Assembly (NCBI GenBank): GCA_019677205.1
Contig: JAAMXY010001467.1
Span: 1 to 29,024, forward strand
Reading direction: 5' to 3'
Source of the DNA: Pinguiococcus pyrenoidosus
Lineage: Eukaryota > Sar > Pinguiophyceae > Pinguiochrysidales > Pinguiochrysidaceae
DNA length: 29,024 bases
This document shows positions 1 to 10,389 of the stretch, one piece after another. Positions within the stretch are counted from its first letter, which is position 1. Every line of letters starts with the position of its first letter. The translations under genes were made by a program, and so were the position numbers. Below the pieces are notes generated by a model. That model was not told the DNA's origin and searched no databases. It worked only from the letters and a program-made list of their open reading frames with translations.

Positions 1-163
1 CTGCATGGCGGTCAATGGCACCATGCTCCGCACCGAGGACGTCCGGGGACCAACGACGCGCCGCACGGCTGGCAAAGTCCGACATGAAACGCTTTTGAAA
101 CGCTTGAGGCACAGCTTTTCCTCGATTTCAACCTTCTTACTCCCTTTCGAAAAGCTACTATAA
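1..163 (+). other. Possible 3' end of a gene cut by the window edge
   Basis: One plus-strand frame is open from base 2 to a TAA at 161-163, about 53 codons, with in-frame ATGs at 5 and 23. It could be the last exon of an upstream gene or chance. The product is basic and has no motif I recognise. A TATA-like sequence overlaps its stop codon, so the boundary between this and the next gene's promoter is unclear. Confidence 0.15.
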
Positions 164-166
164 ATA
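159..166 (+). promoter_or_regulatory. TATA-box-like TATAAATA
   Basis: TATAAATA sits in a short AT-rich stretch (about 120-260), roughly 410 bp upstream of the ATG at 572. If used, transcription would start near 190 and give a long leader. The motif is short, so chance is a real alternative. Confidence 0.25.
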
Positions 167-388
167 TCGAAGCTGATTACGACGTCTTGAATCTTGAATT
201 CAATTCCTTTTTGAGTCCTGTGTGGTTGAGTATTCCAACTTTAGATTAGACTTTCGACTTTTGAATTGTTGCTGGGCTTCTGGCTTTTGAGTTCCTGGCC
301 TCCGGAGATCCGGAAGCCTCCGGAGTAGGTCCGCTGTGGGAGGTCCGGGCTAGGTCCGGTAGTCCGGGATCCGGACCCGCGGACTGCG

Positions 389-433
389 TGCCTTCTCCGG
401 ACTTGCCTTCTCCGGACTTGCCTTCTCCCGACC
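389..433 (+). repeat. 15-bp tandem repeat, three copies
   Basis: The unit TGCCTTCTCCGGACT occurs at 389-403 and 404-418 exactly, and a third copy at 419-433 differs at two bases. It lies in a CCGGA-rich stretch (301-433) in the leader or promoter of the membrane-protein gene at 572. Confidence 0.85.
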
Positions 434-571
434 GCCCCTTCCCGCGCTCCAGAGGCTTCTGTGGCCTCCGCTGTCCGTTCTCGCCTCGGCTCTCCGCTCT
501 TCAGCGAGCCGCGCAGCCAGTGGGGAGGACAGGATCGGGATCGCGTGAGCGAGGGCGCCGCTGGGCCGCCC

Positions 572-1933
572 ATGTGGGCTGCGAGAGCATTGGGCCTTGC
601 CTTGCTGGGCATGCCGGGCGGCCGCGTCCTCGTCGCTGGCTCCGGCAGCACGCAGATCTTTGGGCTGACGGCGGACTCGCGCACGTTGGTGGACCGGCAG
701 CTGCTCTACGCGGAGTGCTTCTCTGGACTGGGCTTTGTGCGGTGCCTGCACCAGCGCACGCCGGAGCAAGGCGACGGCTGGATGTTCGACGAGACGCCCG
801 GGTTGAACAACCTGGACGCGGACTACGGGCGGAGGGAGTACTGCTTGGAATGCTGCTCGAACAGCGATCGCGACGGAGGAAGGATCGACGACGTGTGGGA
901 TCTGCGCTGCGAGATCTCCGCCAGCGAACGCCTGCGGGCGGAGCGGGTGACGCAGGAGCTGCGCCTCGCGAGAAACTTCCGGCCGGGCGACGACCAGATG
1001 ATCGCATGTCCCATCATCCGATCGGAGTGCCGAGATTCCTACCTCTGGTTCGACGGCGACGAAAGCCCGCGATACCGCTTCGATCCGTCGTCCACCTGTC
1101 GGCCCAGCCAGTTGCAGCTGCAGGGCTACACGCTCACGCTCTGGGTCGAGGAGGTCACGAACGGCTTCACCTACTGGCGCAGCGTGCGCCGCTGCGAAGT
1201 CGTTCCGATGGAGGTCCCGCCGGAGCAGATTGAGTACACGGACGACGTGTCGAGGAGCATCTTCTACGAAGAGATTCGCATGGTGGCGTATGGCGACGGG
1301 ACGCGGTTCTACATGCCGGCGTATCAGATCGTCCTCCTCGTCTGCCTCGCCATGCTCCTCGTCGCCGCGGCCACGCAATGGTTCCGCGACGTCGCGTGTC
1401 CCGTCTGCGGCCACCGGATGATCGTCTGCACGACGAAGTGTTTCTGGTGCCGGCTCTACAACGCGCAGATGCCGGAGGGGAAAGTGCTGGAGCAGCTGCA
1501 AGGCAGGGACGAGGCTCTCCGGGGCCGAGATCCGTACCAACGAGACGTGTGCAAGAGAGTCACGGTCTCTTGGTGTCTCCGAGCTTGGCGTGTGCTGGGC
1601 CTTGCGTGGCTGCTGCGGCAAGTGCAGCCCTGTCTGAGATCCCTTGCAGGATTCGCCGCCGCCGCCTTTTGCTCTCCCTGCACGTGGTGTGTGCGCACCT
1701 TCCAGGAGGGTGGGCTGGACGAAGTCATGATTCAGATCTTCGTGCGTTGGGACATCATGATGGCGGCCATCTCCCGCCGCTTGTGGGCTTTCTGCTGCTG
1801 CTGCTGCGTGGACGCTCCAGTGGCTCCTCAGGACGCCAGCCCAAGCGCCAAGCCTCCCTTGCAACTACCGGAGGGGCGCTCAGCGTTCCCGCGGCCTGCC
1901 GTAGAGACCAAGGAGGCTTCTTCGCCTGAGTAG
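572..1933 (+). CDS. Unrecognised single-pass membrane protein with Cys-rich ectodomain and a zinc-ribbon-like cytosolic motif
   Basis: The frame opens upstream at a GTG, but the first in-frame ATG is 572, giving 453 residues and a TAG stop at 1931-1933. The start is followed by a short hydrophobic stretch (residues 3-22, leucine and alanine rich) that fits a weak signal peptide. Residues about 25-247 contain many scattered cysteines, which suggests a disulphide-bonded lumenal or extracellular domain. A strong transmembrane segment follows (about 250-271). Immediately after it comes C276-x2-C279-x6-C286-x3-C290-x2-C293, which resembles a zinc ribbon at the membrane face. The C-terminal part is hydrophobic and cysteine-rich, including a run of five cysteines encoded by TGC repeats, and the tail is proline/serine-rich. 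No intron is needed. I do not recognise the family. Topology is inferred; the frame is well supported by length and codon use. Confidence 0.7.
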   Translation: MWAARALGLALLGMPGGRVLVAGSGSTQIFGLTADSRTLVDRQLLYAECFSGLGFVRCLHQRTPEQGDGWMFDETPGLNNLDADYGRREYCLECCSNSDRDGGRIDDVWDLRCEISASERLRAERVTQELRLARNFRPGDDQMIACPIIRSECRDSYLWFDGDESPRYRFDPSSTCRPSQLQLQGYTLTLWVEEVTNGFTYWRSVRRCEVVPMEVPPEQIEYTDDVSRSIFYEEIRMVAYGDGTRFYMPAYQIVLLVCLAMLLVAAATQWFRDVACPVCGHRMIVCTTKCFWCRLYNAQMPEGKVLEQLQGRDEALRGRDPYQRDVCKRVTVSWCLRAWRVLGLAWLLRQVQPCLRSLAGFAAAAFCSPCTWCVRTFQEGGLDEVMIQIFVRWDIMMAAISRRLWAFCCCCCVDAPVAPQDASPSAKPPLQLPEGRSAFPRPAVETKEASSPE

Positions 1934-2194
1934 GCCAGGTGCGAGGTGAAGCACAAGAGAGTCCAAGCGCACCGAGCGTAAAGCCAAGATGATGTGGCGC
2001 TCTTCTGTGTCCTCTGTGTCCTCTTTGTCCTCTGTGTCCTCCCACTTGTTCATCATTTCCGCCGGCCTTGTCTTCGTCTCTGTCGCAGCGTGCACCAACG
2101 GAGACTTCGGTGCGAACTCCTTCAGCGCCGCTCTCTCCGGCTGCTCTCGCAGAGCAGAAGAAGGCGCAGAAAGGCAGATGAACAACAAGCTGTG

Positions 2195-3783
2195 ATGATC
2201 ACGCGCCTTGCTCTGCTGACGCCAGTGGCGGGGCGCTACCTGGCTGTGTTGCTGCTGGTGGCTGCGAGTCAGGGAGAGAGGCGGGTGCACAATCGCACGT
2301 CCAACGCGTTTCTCCAGCGCATGGCGGCACGCGTGAAGGCGTTTGAGCAGTGGGACGAAGTGTGCGTGTACACGCGGAATGCGGCAGAGAGCTGCAAGGT
2401 CGCACAGCTCGTGCAGCCTTTGCGCCTGTGTGGAACCCACTTCTCGCCCCGCAGCACGACAGCCCTGGAAGAATGCCGCCAAGACGACTGGCTTCTCTCC
2501 TTACAGCCCACACTTGACGCCGCGAGGCAAGGGCGGCCGGTTGAGGTGGATCCAAGGCAGCAGTGCTCTGGCCTTGGACGCGCTCCAGGGCGGCAGGAAG
2601 GTGGAGGAGTTGCGCTAGCAGAGGCGGTGGGACGAGTCTCCAGCAAGCACAGATACCTCCGGATCACGCACGACTTCCACAGCGGCTTCTTCGCCAAGTT
2701 TACCAACGTGCTCAACATGCTTCGCCTGGCATTGGATCAGGATTGGCGAGCCGTGGTTGAGTGGCCTCCTTGCGCCAGCCACTTCCTGGCTTCCGAAAGC
2801 GAATGGCGGCTGGATCCCTTCTTTAGCTCGGCGCCCAGCAGGCTCGACGGAATGCAGCCAGCCAGGCCTGGCAACATCTTTACCTATGTCATGGATGTGG
2901 AGGGGAGCCAAAGCCGCATATCGGTGGACGAGCCGCCACCGGGCTCTCTTGTGTTCGAGCTGAGCCGCGAGCAGGTGCAGCGCCTCCATGACGGCGAGCT
3001 CGATGCGGCGAGGACGATCTTTGGGTATCCGTACGGAGAGTTTGGGCATCTCAGCGACCGTGCCTACAACGAGCAGTTCTTCTTCGCGCAGCGGCTCGCC
3101 GCCACCCGCCTGCTGAAGAGTTTCTTCCGGCCCAAGGAAGGCCTGGAGAGATATGTGCGACAGCTTCAGGCGGAGCTTTTCGGAGCCGCCGAGGCGGGAG
3201 AGGCACGGTCGGCCGTTCTTGGCGTGCACCTGCGAGGCACTGACAAGCACACGGCGCCCAAGATAGAGCCCGTCCAGTACGTCCCGTACATTCTCAAGTT
3301 TTTGACCGTCTTCCCTCGAGGCCTCGTCTTCGTCGCGTCCGACAGCAACCAATACGTGAAACGCATCCGCGAGCTGCTGCGCGATCGGGGAGTCGGGCAT
3401 GCGATACGGCAGGTGCCTGGCATCGCGCGTGGCGACGAGATGAGTGGCCTGAATCCGTTCCAAAACGTCAGCATCGACGGCTTCAAGAAGGCCTTTGATG
3501 TCGTGGTCGACGCTCGGCTCCTTTCGCGCTGCGACTTCCTGCTCTGCAGCTTCAGCCACGTCTCCGAGTTTGCGATCTACTGGAGCAGGCGCCTCCATCT
3601 TCACGAATTCTCCTGGAACCTTCAGGTACGTAGTGGTGCCTAGCTGGATGGCAAGCATGAAGAGTTGGGCGGCTCACTGTGCCGTCTCCGCCATCGCCCC
3701 AAACCCAACAGCAAGAGAGGCCGGAAGAAGAGTTCGGGGCGCTCTTGAAGAAGCTTCGCAGAACGAAAATACGCGAGAAATAG
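2195..3783 (+). CDS. Fucosyltransferase-like type II membrane glycosyltransferase (GT23/O-FucT-like fold)
   Basis: The first in-frame ATG is 2195, and residues 11-26 form a hydrophobic signal-anchor, as expected for a Golgi or ER enzyme. Residue 345 onward reads HLRGTD, the basic-acidic motif used for GDP-fucose binding in the alpha-1,6/NodZ/O-fucosyltransferase group. It is followed by a strand with FVASD (379-383) and a C-terminal CDFLLCSFSHVSEFAIYWS block (446-464), which matches the usual order of these GT-B folds. Exon 1 ends at 3625 after CAG; a GTACGT donor and an AACAG acceptor define an 86-bp intron (3626-3711). Exon 2 adds 23 residues, mostly charged, with a TAG at 3781-3783, for 500 residues in total. 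Without splicing the frame stops after five more codons. The exact acceptor sugar is unknown. The stretch at residues 110-145 is glycine-rich and poorly conserved-looking. Confidence 0.72.
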
Positions 3784-3816
3784 AGGCAAGACGAGAAGCA
3801 TATTGCGGTCTTCGCT

Positions 3817-5054
3817 TTACAAGAAGTATTCGGGCGTTCTCCTGGCCACATGCGGCTCGCCCCTTCGGGGCGCCGGATCGAACTGGAGGAACTTCTTCTC
3901 CATGTGCTCGTCCACGACCATGATGGCTGCCTGGTTCCCACAGCGATAGCAGTAATTGGGCGCTGAGAATATCGTAACGACGTTCATGTCGTGGGACCAG
4001 TTGTAGCCTTCCATGACAAGCTGGTGCGCCCGCGCGATGAGCTTCAGCCCGTTGGTGTGGTTGAACTGCTCGCTCATATCCTGCCCGAAGGTGTATCCCG
4101 CGCCCCTGCGACGAAGGTAGGATGCGGCTTGTCAGGGAGATGCAAGCATCACTGGACGAAGCGGGCCGTTCGCGTACCTCGGACTCACGCCCCATCCGAT
4201 CCGATCGTCTGGATCGCTCCAGAGCAAGTCGCACATGGCCCCTTCGTGCGGTACCTCTTGCACGCGATCGAGCCCACGGATGTGGTCTAGTGTCTCCACG
4301 GACGGGCTGAGGCCGCCGTGCAAGCAGAAGATCTGCTCGTTGATCAGCGCGGTCACCGGGAAAAAGTCGAAGAGGTCCGTGAAGAGCTTCCAGACGTTGC
4401 TCGTGCCGTACTTGCGGATGCATTCGTCAAAGAATCCGTACACCTGAGTGGATGGGAATACGATACTTGCGTCAGCGCAAATGCCAAAGGAGCTTCTCTC
4501 TTCCCAGACGCCAAGCGGGAGCTCCTCGCTTGTGGGTGCATGTCGCTTGGCGCCGCTCTGCGGAGATGATTACCTGTGTGATTTGGCGGGATTCGTGGTT
4601 CCCCCGCAGAATGAACACTCTCTGCGGGAAGCGCACTTTGAGAGCGACGAGAAGGGTCACCGTCTCGACGCTGTAGTATCCTCTATCCACGTAGTCTCCC
4701 AAAAACAAGTAGTTGGTGTCCGGGGCATGCCCCCCAATGCGAAAGAGCTCCACCAGATCGTGAAACTGGCCGTGGACGTCGCCACAGACGGTCACTGGCG
4801 CGCTCACGGGCTGAACGTTGCTCTCCGAGCTCAGCACGTCCTTGGCTCGCTCACATAGGTACTCCACTTCGGACTCGCTCAGCGGCTGTACATCAAAGCA
4901 GCCTCGGTGAGTTGCTGGAGATTGGGGGAAAACACAGACGGGGAAACGCGGCTATCCAAGCTGTTGTTTGCTCCGTCTGTACCTGGCATTCGAACAGCCG
5001 CGCTATGAACACATCCATGTCATGCACAGTGCTCTCGATGACATTCTGCGCCAT
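3817..5054 (-). CDS. PP2AC: Serine/threonine protein phosphatase 2A catalytic subunit (four exons)
   Basis: Four exons give 312 residues, close to the roughly 309 usual for PP2A-C. Exon 1 is 5054-4983, exon 2 4885-4574, exon 3 4443-4178 and exon 4 4105-3817, with introns of 97, 130 and 72 bp, all GT-AG on the minus strand. Phosphatase signatures occur in order: GDVHGQF, GDYVDRG, RGNHE, an HGG metal-site motif, and [11 protein letters not shown]. The C-terminus TPEYFL is the PP2A tail whose terminal leucine is carboxymethylated in known enzymes, and the block before it ([12 protein letters not shown]) is diagnostic of PP2A against PP4 and PP6. The enzyme removes phosphate from Ser/Thr in a trimer with A and B subunits. 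The start ATG is inferred from exon 1, which encodes a plausible divergent N-terminus joining in frame to [11 protein letters not shown]. The stop lies 33 bp from that of the convergent neighbour. Confidence 0.93.
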
Positions 5055-5894
5055 GCTGAGGGCGCGGTGAACACCACTCCTGCGGCTTCTCGCTGCGCGG
5101 GATCCTCGCGAGCACTCAAATTTGGTTTTGAAATCTTGTACCGTTTCGGACAGAACTATCTTTATCGGGCTTTGATAAATTCATTTTATTAAAAATCAAG
5201 ATATAAAATATTTGAAAAATTATTTACTTTTAATGATATTTAGATATAAATTGAATTTTTATAACATCTACTAGCGTCAATGCTTGGTTGACCAATTGTG
5301 TATCACGAACCCTATTTGAATATTCTATTCTTCAGAGGAACAACTATTATTTACGTATGTAAGACAATCTTACCGTTTCAGAAGGGTCGAGCGGACTTGG
5401 CCGAACCAGAAGACCAGAAGCCCCGACTCGGAACAGGCGTTTTCCAGCTCAAACGGCCGGAAACGAAAGCCAATAGGAGTCGAATAGTCCATTTTCAGAA
5501 CTTCAAATCCTGCCAACCTTCTCCTACTGTAGGTCTATGATATTGGTAAATCAAAAAATCATCGAATATTAAAAATAAAATGAAAATCCGAAATTGAGGT
5601 TGGTCGTTCAAGGTGTGGAGGGAGTCTCTGTTTTCGCGCACAGTTTCCGGTGGTTTATGTCTGTTTGAGGCCAAGAAGTCCTTCGATCTCCGGCTTCTTC
5701 GCGCCTGTCTCCCCCCCTCTCAAGTCCTGCATGCCGTTCGGCGGCCTCTCCCCAAGGATTCTGAGGGGCCGAAGCGCGTCGGCACGTGGGATCCGCCGCT
5801 GAAGACTGTTGCGGATTCTGTCCTTCGGGGGCGCAACACCTCCGATCTTTCCACCACACCACTTCAGCCGGGGACTTCGCAGCTTCGAAGCCAC
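5055..5894. other. Divergent intergenic spacer with AT-rich island
   Basis: About 5165-5370 and 5530-5595 are strikingly AT-rich against the GC-rich genes. The minus strand holds TATATC and TTTATC-type sequences 100-160 bp upstream of the PP2A start, which could serve as its core promoter. The remainder (5595-5894) is an open frame leading into the next gene but without an ATG, so it is treated as a 5' leader. Confidence 0.5.
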
Positions 5895-7213
5895 ATGGAC
5901 ATCTCCGTGCAAAGCCCGGCAACCAAGGCCAAGGCGGAGCACTGCGAGTTCTTGCGCAAGCTGGCCGCGCAGCAGCTGAGCGCAGTTGAAGGGCCGGCTG
6001 CTGCGGACGGAGCGCGTGCGCTGTTGGGAGAGAAGTCGCATTTCCGCGTCGTGAAGCGCAGAGGTGGCGCCATGCTGCCACAGAGCACTCCCAGAAGCGC
6101 GCTGAGGGATCTGCAGAACGACTTGGGCATGGACGCAGACACGCCCGCGCCGGTCCGAAGGCCAGCTGCCAGGGCCAGGATGGACAAAGACACGACGCCG
6201 CCACGGACGCAGATTTGGGACGACGACGACTTGGACACGCCAAGGTTGCTGATTCGAAGGCTCGCCGACCACTTCCAGAGCGAAGCGAAGTTGCCCGAAA
6301 GCTTCGAGGCGCCAAGTGACGAGACCAGCTGCGCGGAGGATGCGGAAGTGAGAGAGGTGACGGATCTGATGGAAAGGCTGCAACACGAACGGGGCGACGA
6401 TGACACCAAGCAGGATGATGCTGAAAGTGGAGACCTGGAGGGTGAGCCCCTCCATCCTGCACCAGTGCACGCAAGACGTCCTTGGGCTGCTTGCTCAGTT
6501 CGTCGGATCGTCGCTGCGCATCGTGGTCTCATCGGTCGCTCGCGTGTCCTAACTATTTCTCTCGCTTCTTCCTCCCACTTCTCCCTCCTCTCGCAGGCAG
6601 CGACGGAGCTTCGTCCCTGAGTGACGTGTCGGACGTTGCCGTGATTGACGACGCAGCCAGCTTAGACTTCTCCACGATTGCCGACGAGGCGTCCGAGCAG
6701 CAGGATTCCACGGGGAAGGGCGCGCCCAAGCCTTTCTCGCTGGCCTACATGGTGAGCAGCTCGATGGGCACCTCCACGGAGAGCCTGTCCGTCTTTAGCG
6801 AGGAAGGGCCGTCGTCGCCAGTTGCCATCGACGGGACGAGCAGAGTTGTAGAGGCTTGCGCCACAAGTATGAGGAAGACCAGACGACCACGGCAGCAAAG
6901 CAGCGCGGCGGAAAGCGCTGTCGTCGACAAGCAGGATCACCATGCAACAGCGTCCGCGGCGGACGCCGTCCCGAAGCCATCTTCCGCCCAGGAGGTGAAG
7001 CTGAGCGAGCTGAAGTGGCGGCGCTGCCACTACTCAAACTGTGCGAAGCTTTGCCCAGCCACGAAAGGCGGCGTTCAGAAGTACAGCTGCGGCAGACCGC
7101 AGCAGCACGCTAGTCTCTTGTACATCGGTTTGTTGCACGTGGTCATCCTTCTCTTTGTAGGGCTGTATTCCTGGGCCATTGGTGCGTACCACCGCAGACC
7201 AATTGCAATGTGA
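5895..7213 (+). CDS. Unrecognised tail-anchored membrane protein (two exons)
   Basis: The frame is open from a GTG at 5613, but 5895 is the first ATG. Exon 1 runs 5895-6441 and exon 2 6597-7213, giving 387 residues. The 155-bp intron has a GTGAGC donor, a CTAAC branch-like sequence about 45 bp before its end, a long pyrimidine tract and a CGCAG acceptor. The first 360 residues are hydrophilic, rich in Ser, Asp and Glu, and look largely disordered, with a charged stretch before the exon junction. The C-terminus carries one strong hydrophobic segment of about 22 residues (beginning SLLYIGLLHVV) followed by only about ten residues. This is the layout of a tail-anchored protein facing the cytosol. 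I cannot assign a family. Tail anchoring is inferred from position and hydrophobicity. Confidence 0.68.
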
Positions 7214-8023
7214 CAGAGAAGATAGAGTGAAGAACGAGCTGTAGATGGTCGCGTTGGGAAAGAGATGCACCCTTTCTTGGTTGGATGGCCTTCCAGAGCT
7301 ACACTATCCATCACTTGCTTTCGCTGAGGGGAGGCCCCCTTGACCGCGAGCTCCTTCGAGCTCGCACGGTGCCGCGGATCTGCCCAGTGCCTCCTGCGTC
7401 CGTCTTCTTGGGGAAAGAGGAGAGGGGGACTTCGTCTGCAGGGCGCACGATCAAAGAAAGAAGACCATTCCCGCTCACGCTAACACGCAAGCCTGCGATG
7501 AGCAAAAGCTGCGCCTGAAGATTTTTTTCCTTTTTTTCGGAACGGAGCATCGTCCAGGGAGAGGGACGGGAAATGGAAAGGTTTAGAAATCGGCTCTTCA
7601 ACAGCTTGCTTAATGTCATACCTCTGACCTTAGGCTCGACGGTTGTGTTTCTGGCTCCAGAGCCCGTGATGCGGGATCCAGAAAGGCTGTGTTGGCCCAA
7701 GGGGGGAAAGCATCCCCTCGGTTGGCCGTCTCAATTGACATTGGCCATTTTGAGCCCTTCCGGATCCTTGTGAAAAGGCTGGGGAGCTCGTCGGGAAAAA
7801 GATCGGTGCCTCCCCCGTTTCCTCCAGACCAGATTCCTGCGTCTGTCCAGCTAGTGTATTCTCGTCCTTGTTCACGGGATCAAGTGCCAGAGCTGCGACG
7901 TCACCCGGCACGCTGCTCTTCGCGAGCATCCTGGCTAGCTTCCCGACGCCAGCACGCAGCGCTCACGAAAGTTCGTCGCTCCATCGCCCGCTTCTCTGAC
8001 TTCCTTCGGGTCCCGCAGCAAAC
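7214..8023. other. Intergenic spacer, no gene seen
   Basis: Short open frames here lack convincing composition or motifs. It contains poly-T/poly-A-like tracts near 7520-7545, a small hairpin at 7346-7365, and a possible 5' leader for the next gene ending in CGCAGCAAAC directly before the ATG at 8024. Confidence 0.5.
7346..7365. repeat. Perfect 7-bp inverted repeat, 6-nt loop
   Basis: GCGAGCT (7346-7352) and AGCTCGC (7359-7365) pair perfectly around CCTTCG. It lies about 130 bp after the stop of the tail-anchored gene. It may be a 3' UTR hairpin or chance. Confidence 0.4.
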
Positions 8024-10231
8024 ATGCAGCGAAGCAATAGCGCCGGCGACGTGACGAGTCGGAGAGCCTTTGCGCAGGCAGGCGTCGCGCACTGCCGAGC
8101 CGTTCCGGACGCCAGTGCCTTAGCAGAGATGAGCAAAGGCCTGCGCAGCCCGAGCAGGATGCACAGTGCCAGCGCAGCGCCGACACATCCGAAAGACGTC
8201 CAGTCGTGGAGAGCCGTGTTCTCGCCGCCGCCAGGCTCCGACGACTTGCCGTGGACGCCGACGCTCTCCGAGCGGCCGCCAAGCCGACAGCGGGACGCCT
8301 TTCCCGTGAACCTCACGGACTTCAAGGAAATGCAGCAGCTGAGCAGTCTCAAGCGCCTGCGAAGGACGCGGATGCCTCCCAAGAGAGCCTTCGAGGTGGA
8401 GAGAGGCGACGTACGTATCACGCCCTTCTTATGACGTCGTCACTCTCACGCTGGAGCACTAAAACGTTTCGCGGCCCAATGCCGCTACAGACCTGCGAGA
8501 CGCCCGTCGCCTCCAGCGTCTCTCCTATCCTCTGCGACCAGCAGGACCTACAGGTGCGCGACATCTGCGGTTTCCCCCCCATCAAAACCCTTTCCCCACA
8601 TCAAAACCCAGGGGACATTTGGATTCCCCCCGGCCCCCCCCAAGGGTTGAAGTGATCATGACCCGACTCTTTTCGCATTGTAGCACCTTCACCAGAACCG
8701 CGCTCGCACAGCGCGTCGAGATTCCCTGCTGAGCTCAAGAGACGCCGACGCCACGGACTGCGTCCGCCGCCGCAGAGCGGAGAAGAGGTTTGCGGACGCT
8801 CGCATCCACGACCCGGAGATCGACGGCTTCACCCTCTTGGAGGACGGCCCGTGTCCTTTTCGCATCCAAGTCACCAATAGCGTGCTGGACGCGGACGACA
8901 ACTGGACCATCGCCACGCTCAGTCTGGACGGTCCGCTGGAGACGCTTGCGCCGGAGACCCTTGCGCCGGAGACCGTGGACTTCCTGGCAACGTCCAACAC
9001 CATCGACTTGGAAGACACGCGAGGCAGCGGCAATGAGAACACAAAGACCACCGACGAGAACATCCGCCCTGAGAGTCAACAAGAAGCGCCAGGCAAAATT
9101 GGCGGGAAGAACGCCTTCTGCGCCATTGCCCCCTGGACGGCGGACGCCGCGCTGAGGCCTCAGGGGGTGCTGAGCACCCTGTCCAGCGTCACGCTGGACC
9201 CGGACATGGACTTTGACGACGAGCTGCTGCCGGAGGCGTCGAGCATCTGCAATGAGGATGATGACAACGACGACGAAGACGACGACGACGACTTTGGGAT
9301 GCACCCTGACCTGGACGGCAACAAGGAGAACAACGCAGATCTGCAGAACGACGTCGCTGACGGTTCTGGCAACGCCCGAGGAGATGAGCCGGGGAATGAC
9401 GTGGACACGCTGTGGTCCGCCAGCGGCCATCTGCTACAGACGTCGCTTGACGCCGACTTTCTCAGCCTCTTTGCGCCGAACCTGTCGTCTCTCGCCACCT
9501 CCGATCCTTTTCTGTCCCGATACGATGTTGACGTCTCCGAAGCGGAGTGTCGGCGCGAAGGCGAACACAGTCCGATCCTTACGGCCAGCTCTCTGGAGTT
9601 CTGCCGGATTCGCTCCGCCAGCGAAGATGAGGTCAGGCCTGATGGTGGCATGCAGTTCATCGAGAAGAACCTCTCCGAGCTGAGTCTCCATCTGAAGTGC
9701 GTGACGAAGCCGACGCCGGTGTCCTTTGGTCTCCAGCTGGACAACGGCGGCGCATCCGCTCCGACAACCAGCCGTCGGCAGGAAGCATGCGGCAGCATCT
9801 CAGGCGCCATTCCAGCTGCGCAGTGGAAGGCCACCGCGCAGATGGTGCGAGCAAACACAGCCTCCTTCCACTGGGAAGCGTCTCGCAGGCCCCTTGGCCT
9901 GGACTCGGGATCCGACAAGCGGGGACGAGGCGTCGAGGCTTCGCCGGCGTCGACGTTGGCCTTGAATCCATTCCGCCAGCAGGGAAGCGGATGTCGCGGG
10001 AAAAGACGGAGAAGGCACGGCCAGCGACGAGGCAAGAAGTCCCCAAAGACGGATGGTAGCTCCACCAGCTCTCGGACTGCCTCGCGCAGCTCCGCGAGGT
10101 CGTCGAAGAGCTCGCGATCTCGGACTGTGCGAAGCGAGGCGCCGTCCACCCCCTCCTTAGACCTTGGCATGCACTTCGACGCCGCTGCAAGCATCGCTTT
10201 CCAGCCCTACAACGACCTCCCCGCTCGGTAG
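8024..10231 (+). CDS. Unrecognised 665-residue protein with acidic and Arg/Ser-rich segments (three exons)
   Basis: The ATG at 8024 opens exon 1 (8024-8410). Exon 2 is only 63 bp (8491-8553) and exon 3 is 8684-10231, ending in TAG. Introns of 80 and 130 bp have GTACGT and GTGCGC donors and ACAG and GTAG acceptors, and all three exons are phase 0. The N-terminal part is basic and proline-rich. The centre holds a short duplication (TLAPETLAPET) and an acidic tract of about 15 Asp/Glu around bases 9255-9297. The C-terminal quarter has an Arg/Lys cluster, which could act as a nuclear localisation signal, followed by an Arg/Ser-rich stretch. No enzyme or fold motif is visible, and most of the chain looks disordered. 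A nuclear or chromatin-associated role is conceivable but not shown. Exon 2 could be skipped without a frame change. Confidence 0.68.
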
Positions 10232-10389
10232 CTTTAGCCCGTCGTGCTCTATGTTTCATGAAAAGAGTCTTGGCCTACGGGGTTTCACGAGGAAGTTTCA
10301 TGACGATGTTTCATGAGTTGGGAATGTATCCCTCCCACAGGAGCCATGAGCTGAAGCGTGTCGAAAGAACGCTGCCTTCATTGCCGAGC

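Noticed and set aside
461-571. N-terminal extension of the membrane protein
   Set aside because: The frame starts with GTG, not ATG; the first ATG is 572 and leads into a signal-like segment. The same reasoning removed extensions at 1994, 5613, 12199 and 23917.
350-1864. 504-codon antisense frame opposite the Cys-rich membrane gene
   Set aside because: It mirrors a real gene in GC-rich DNA, has no domain, and its sense partner has a signal sequence and membrane helix.
7311-7700. 129-codon minus-strand frame in the 7.2-8.0 kb spacer
   Set aside because: No motif, membrane segment or compositional support.
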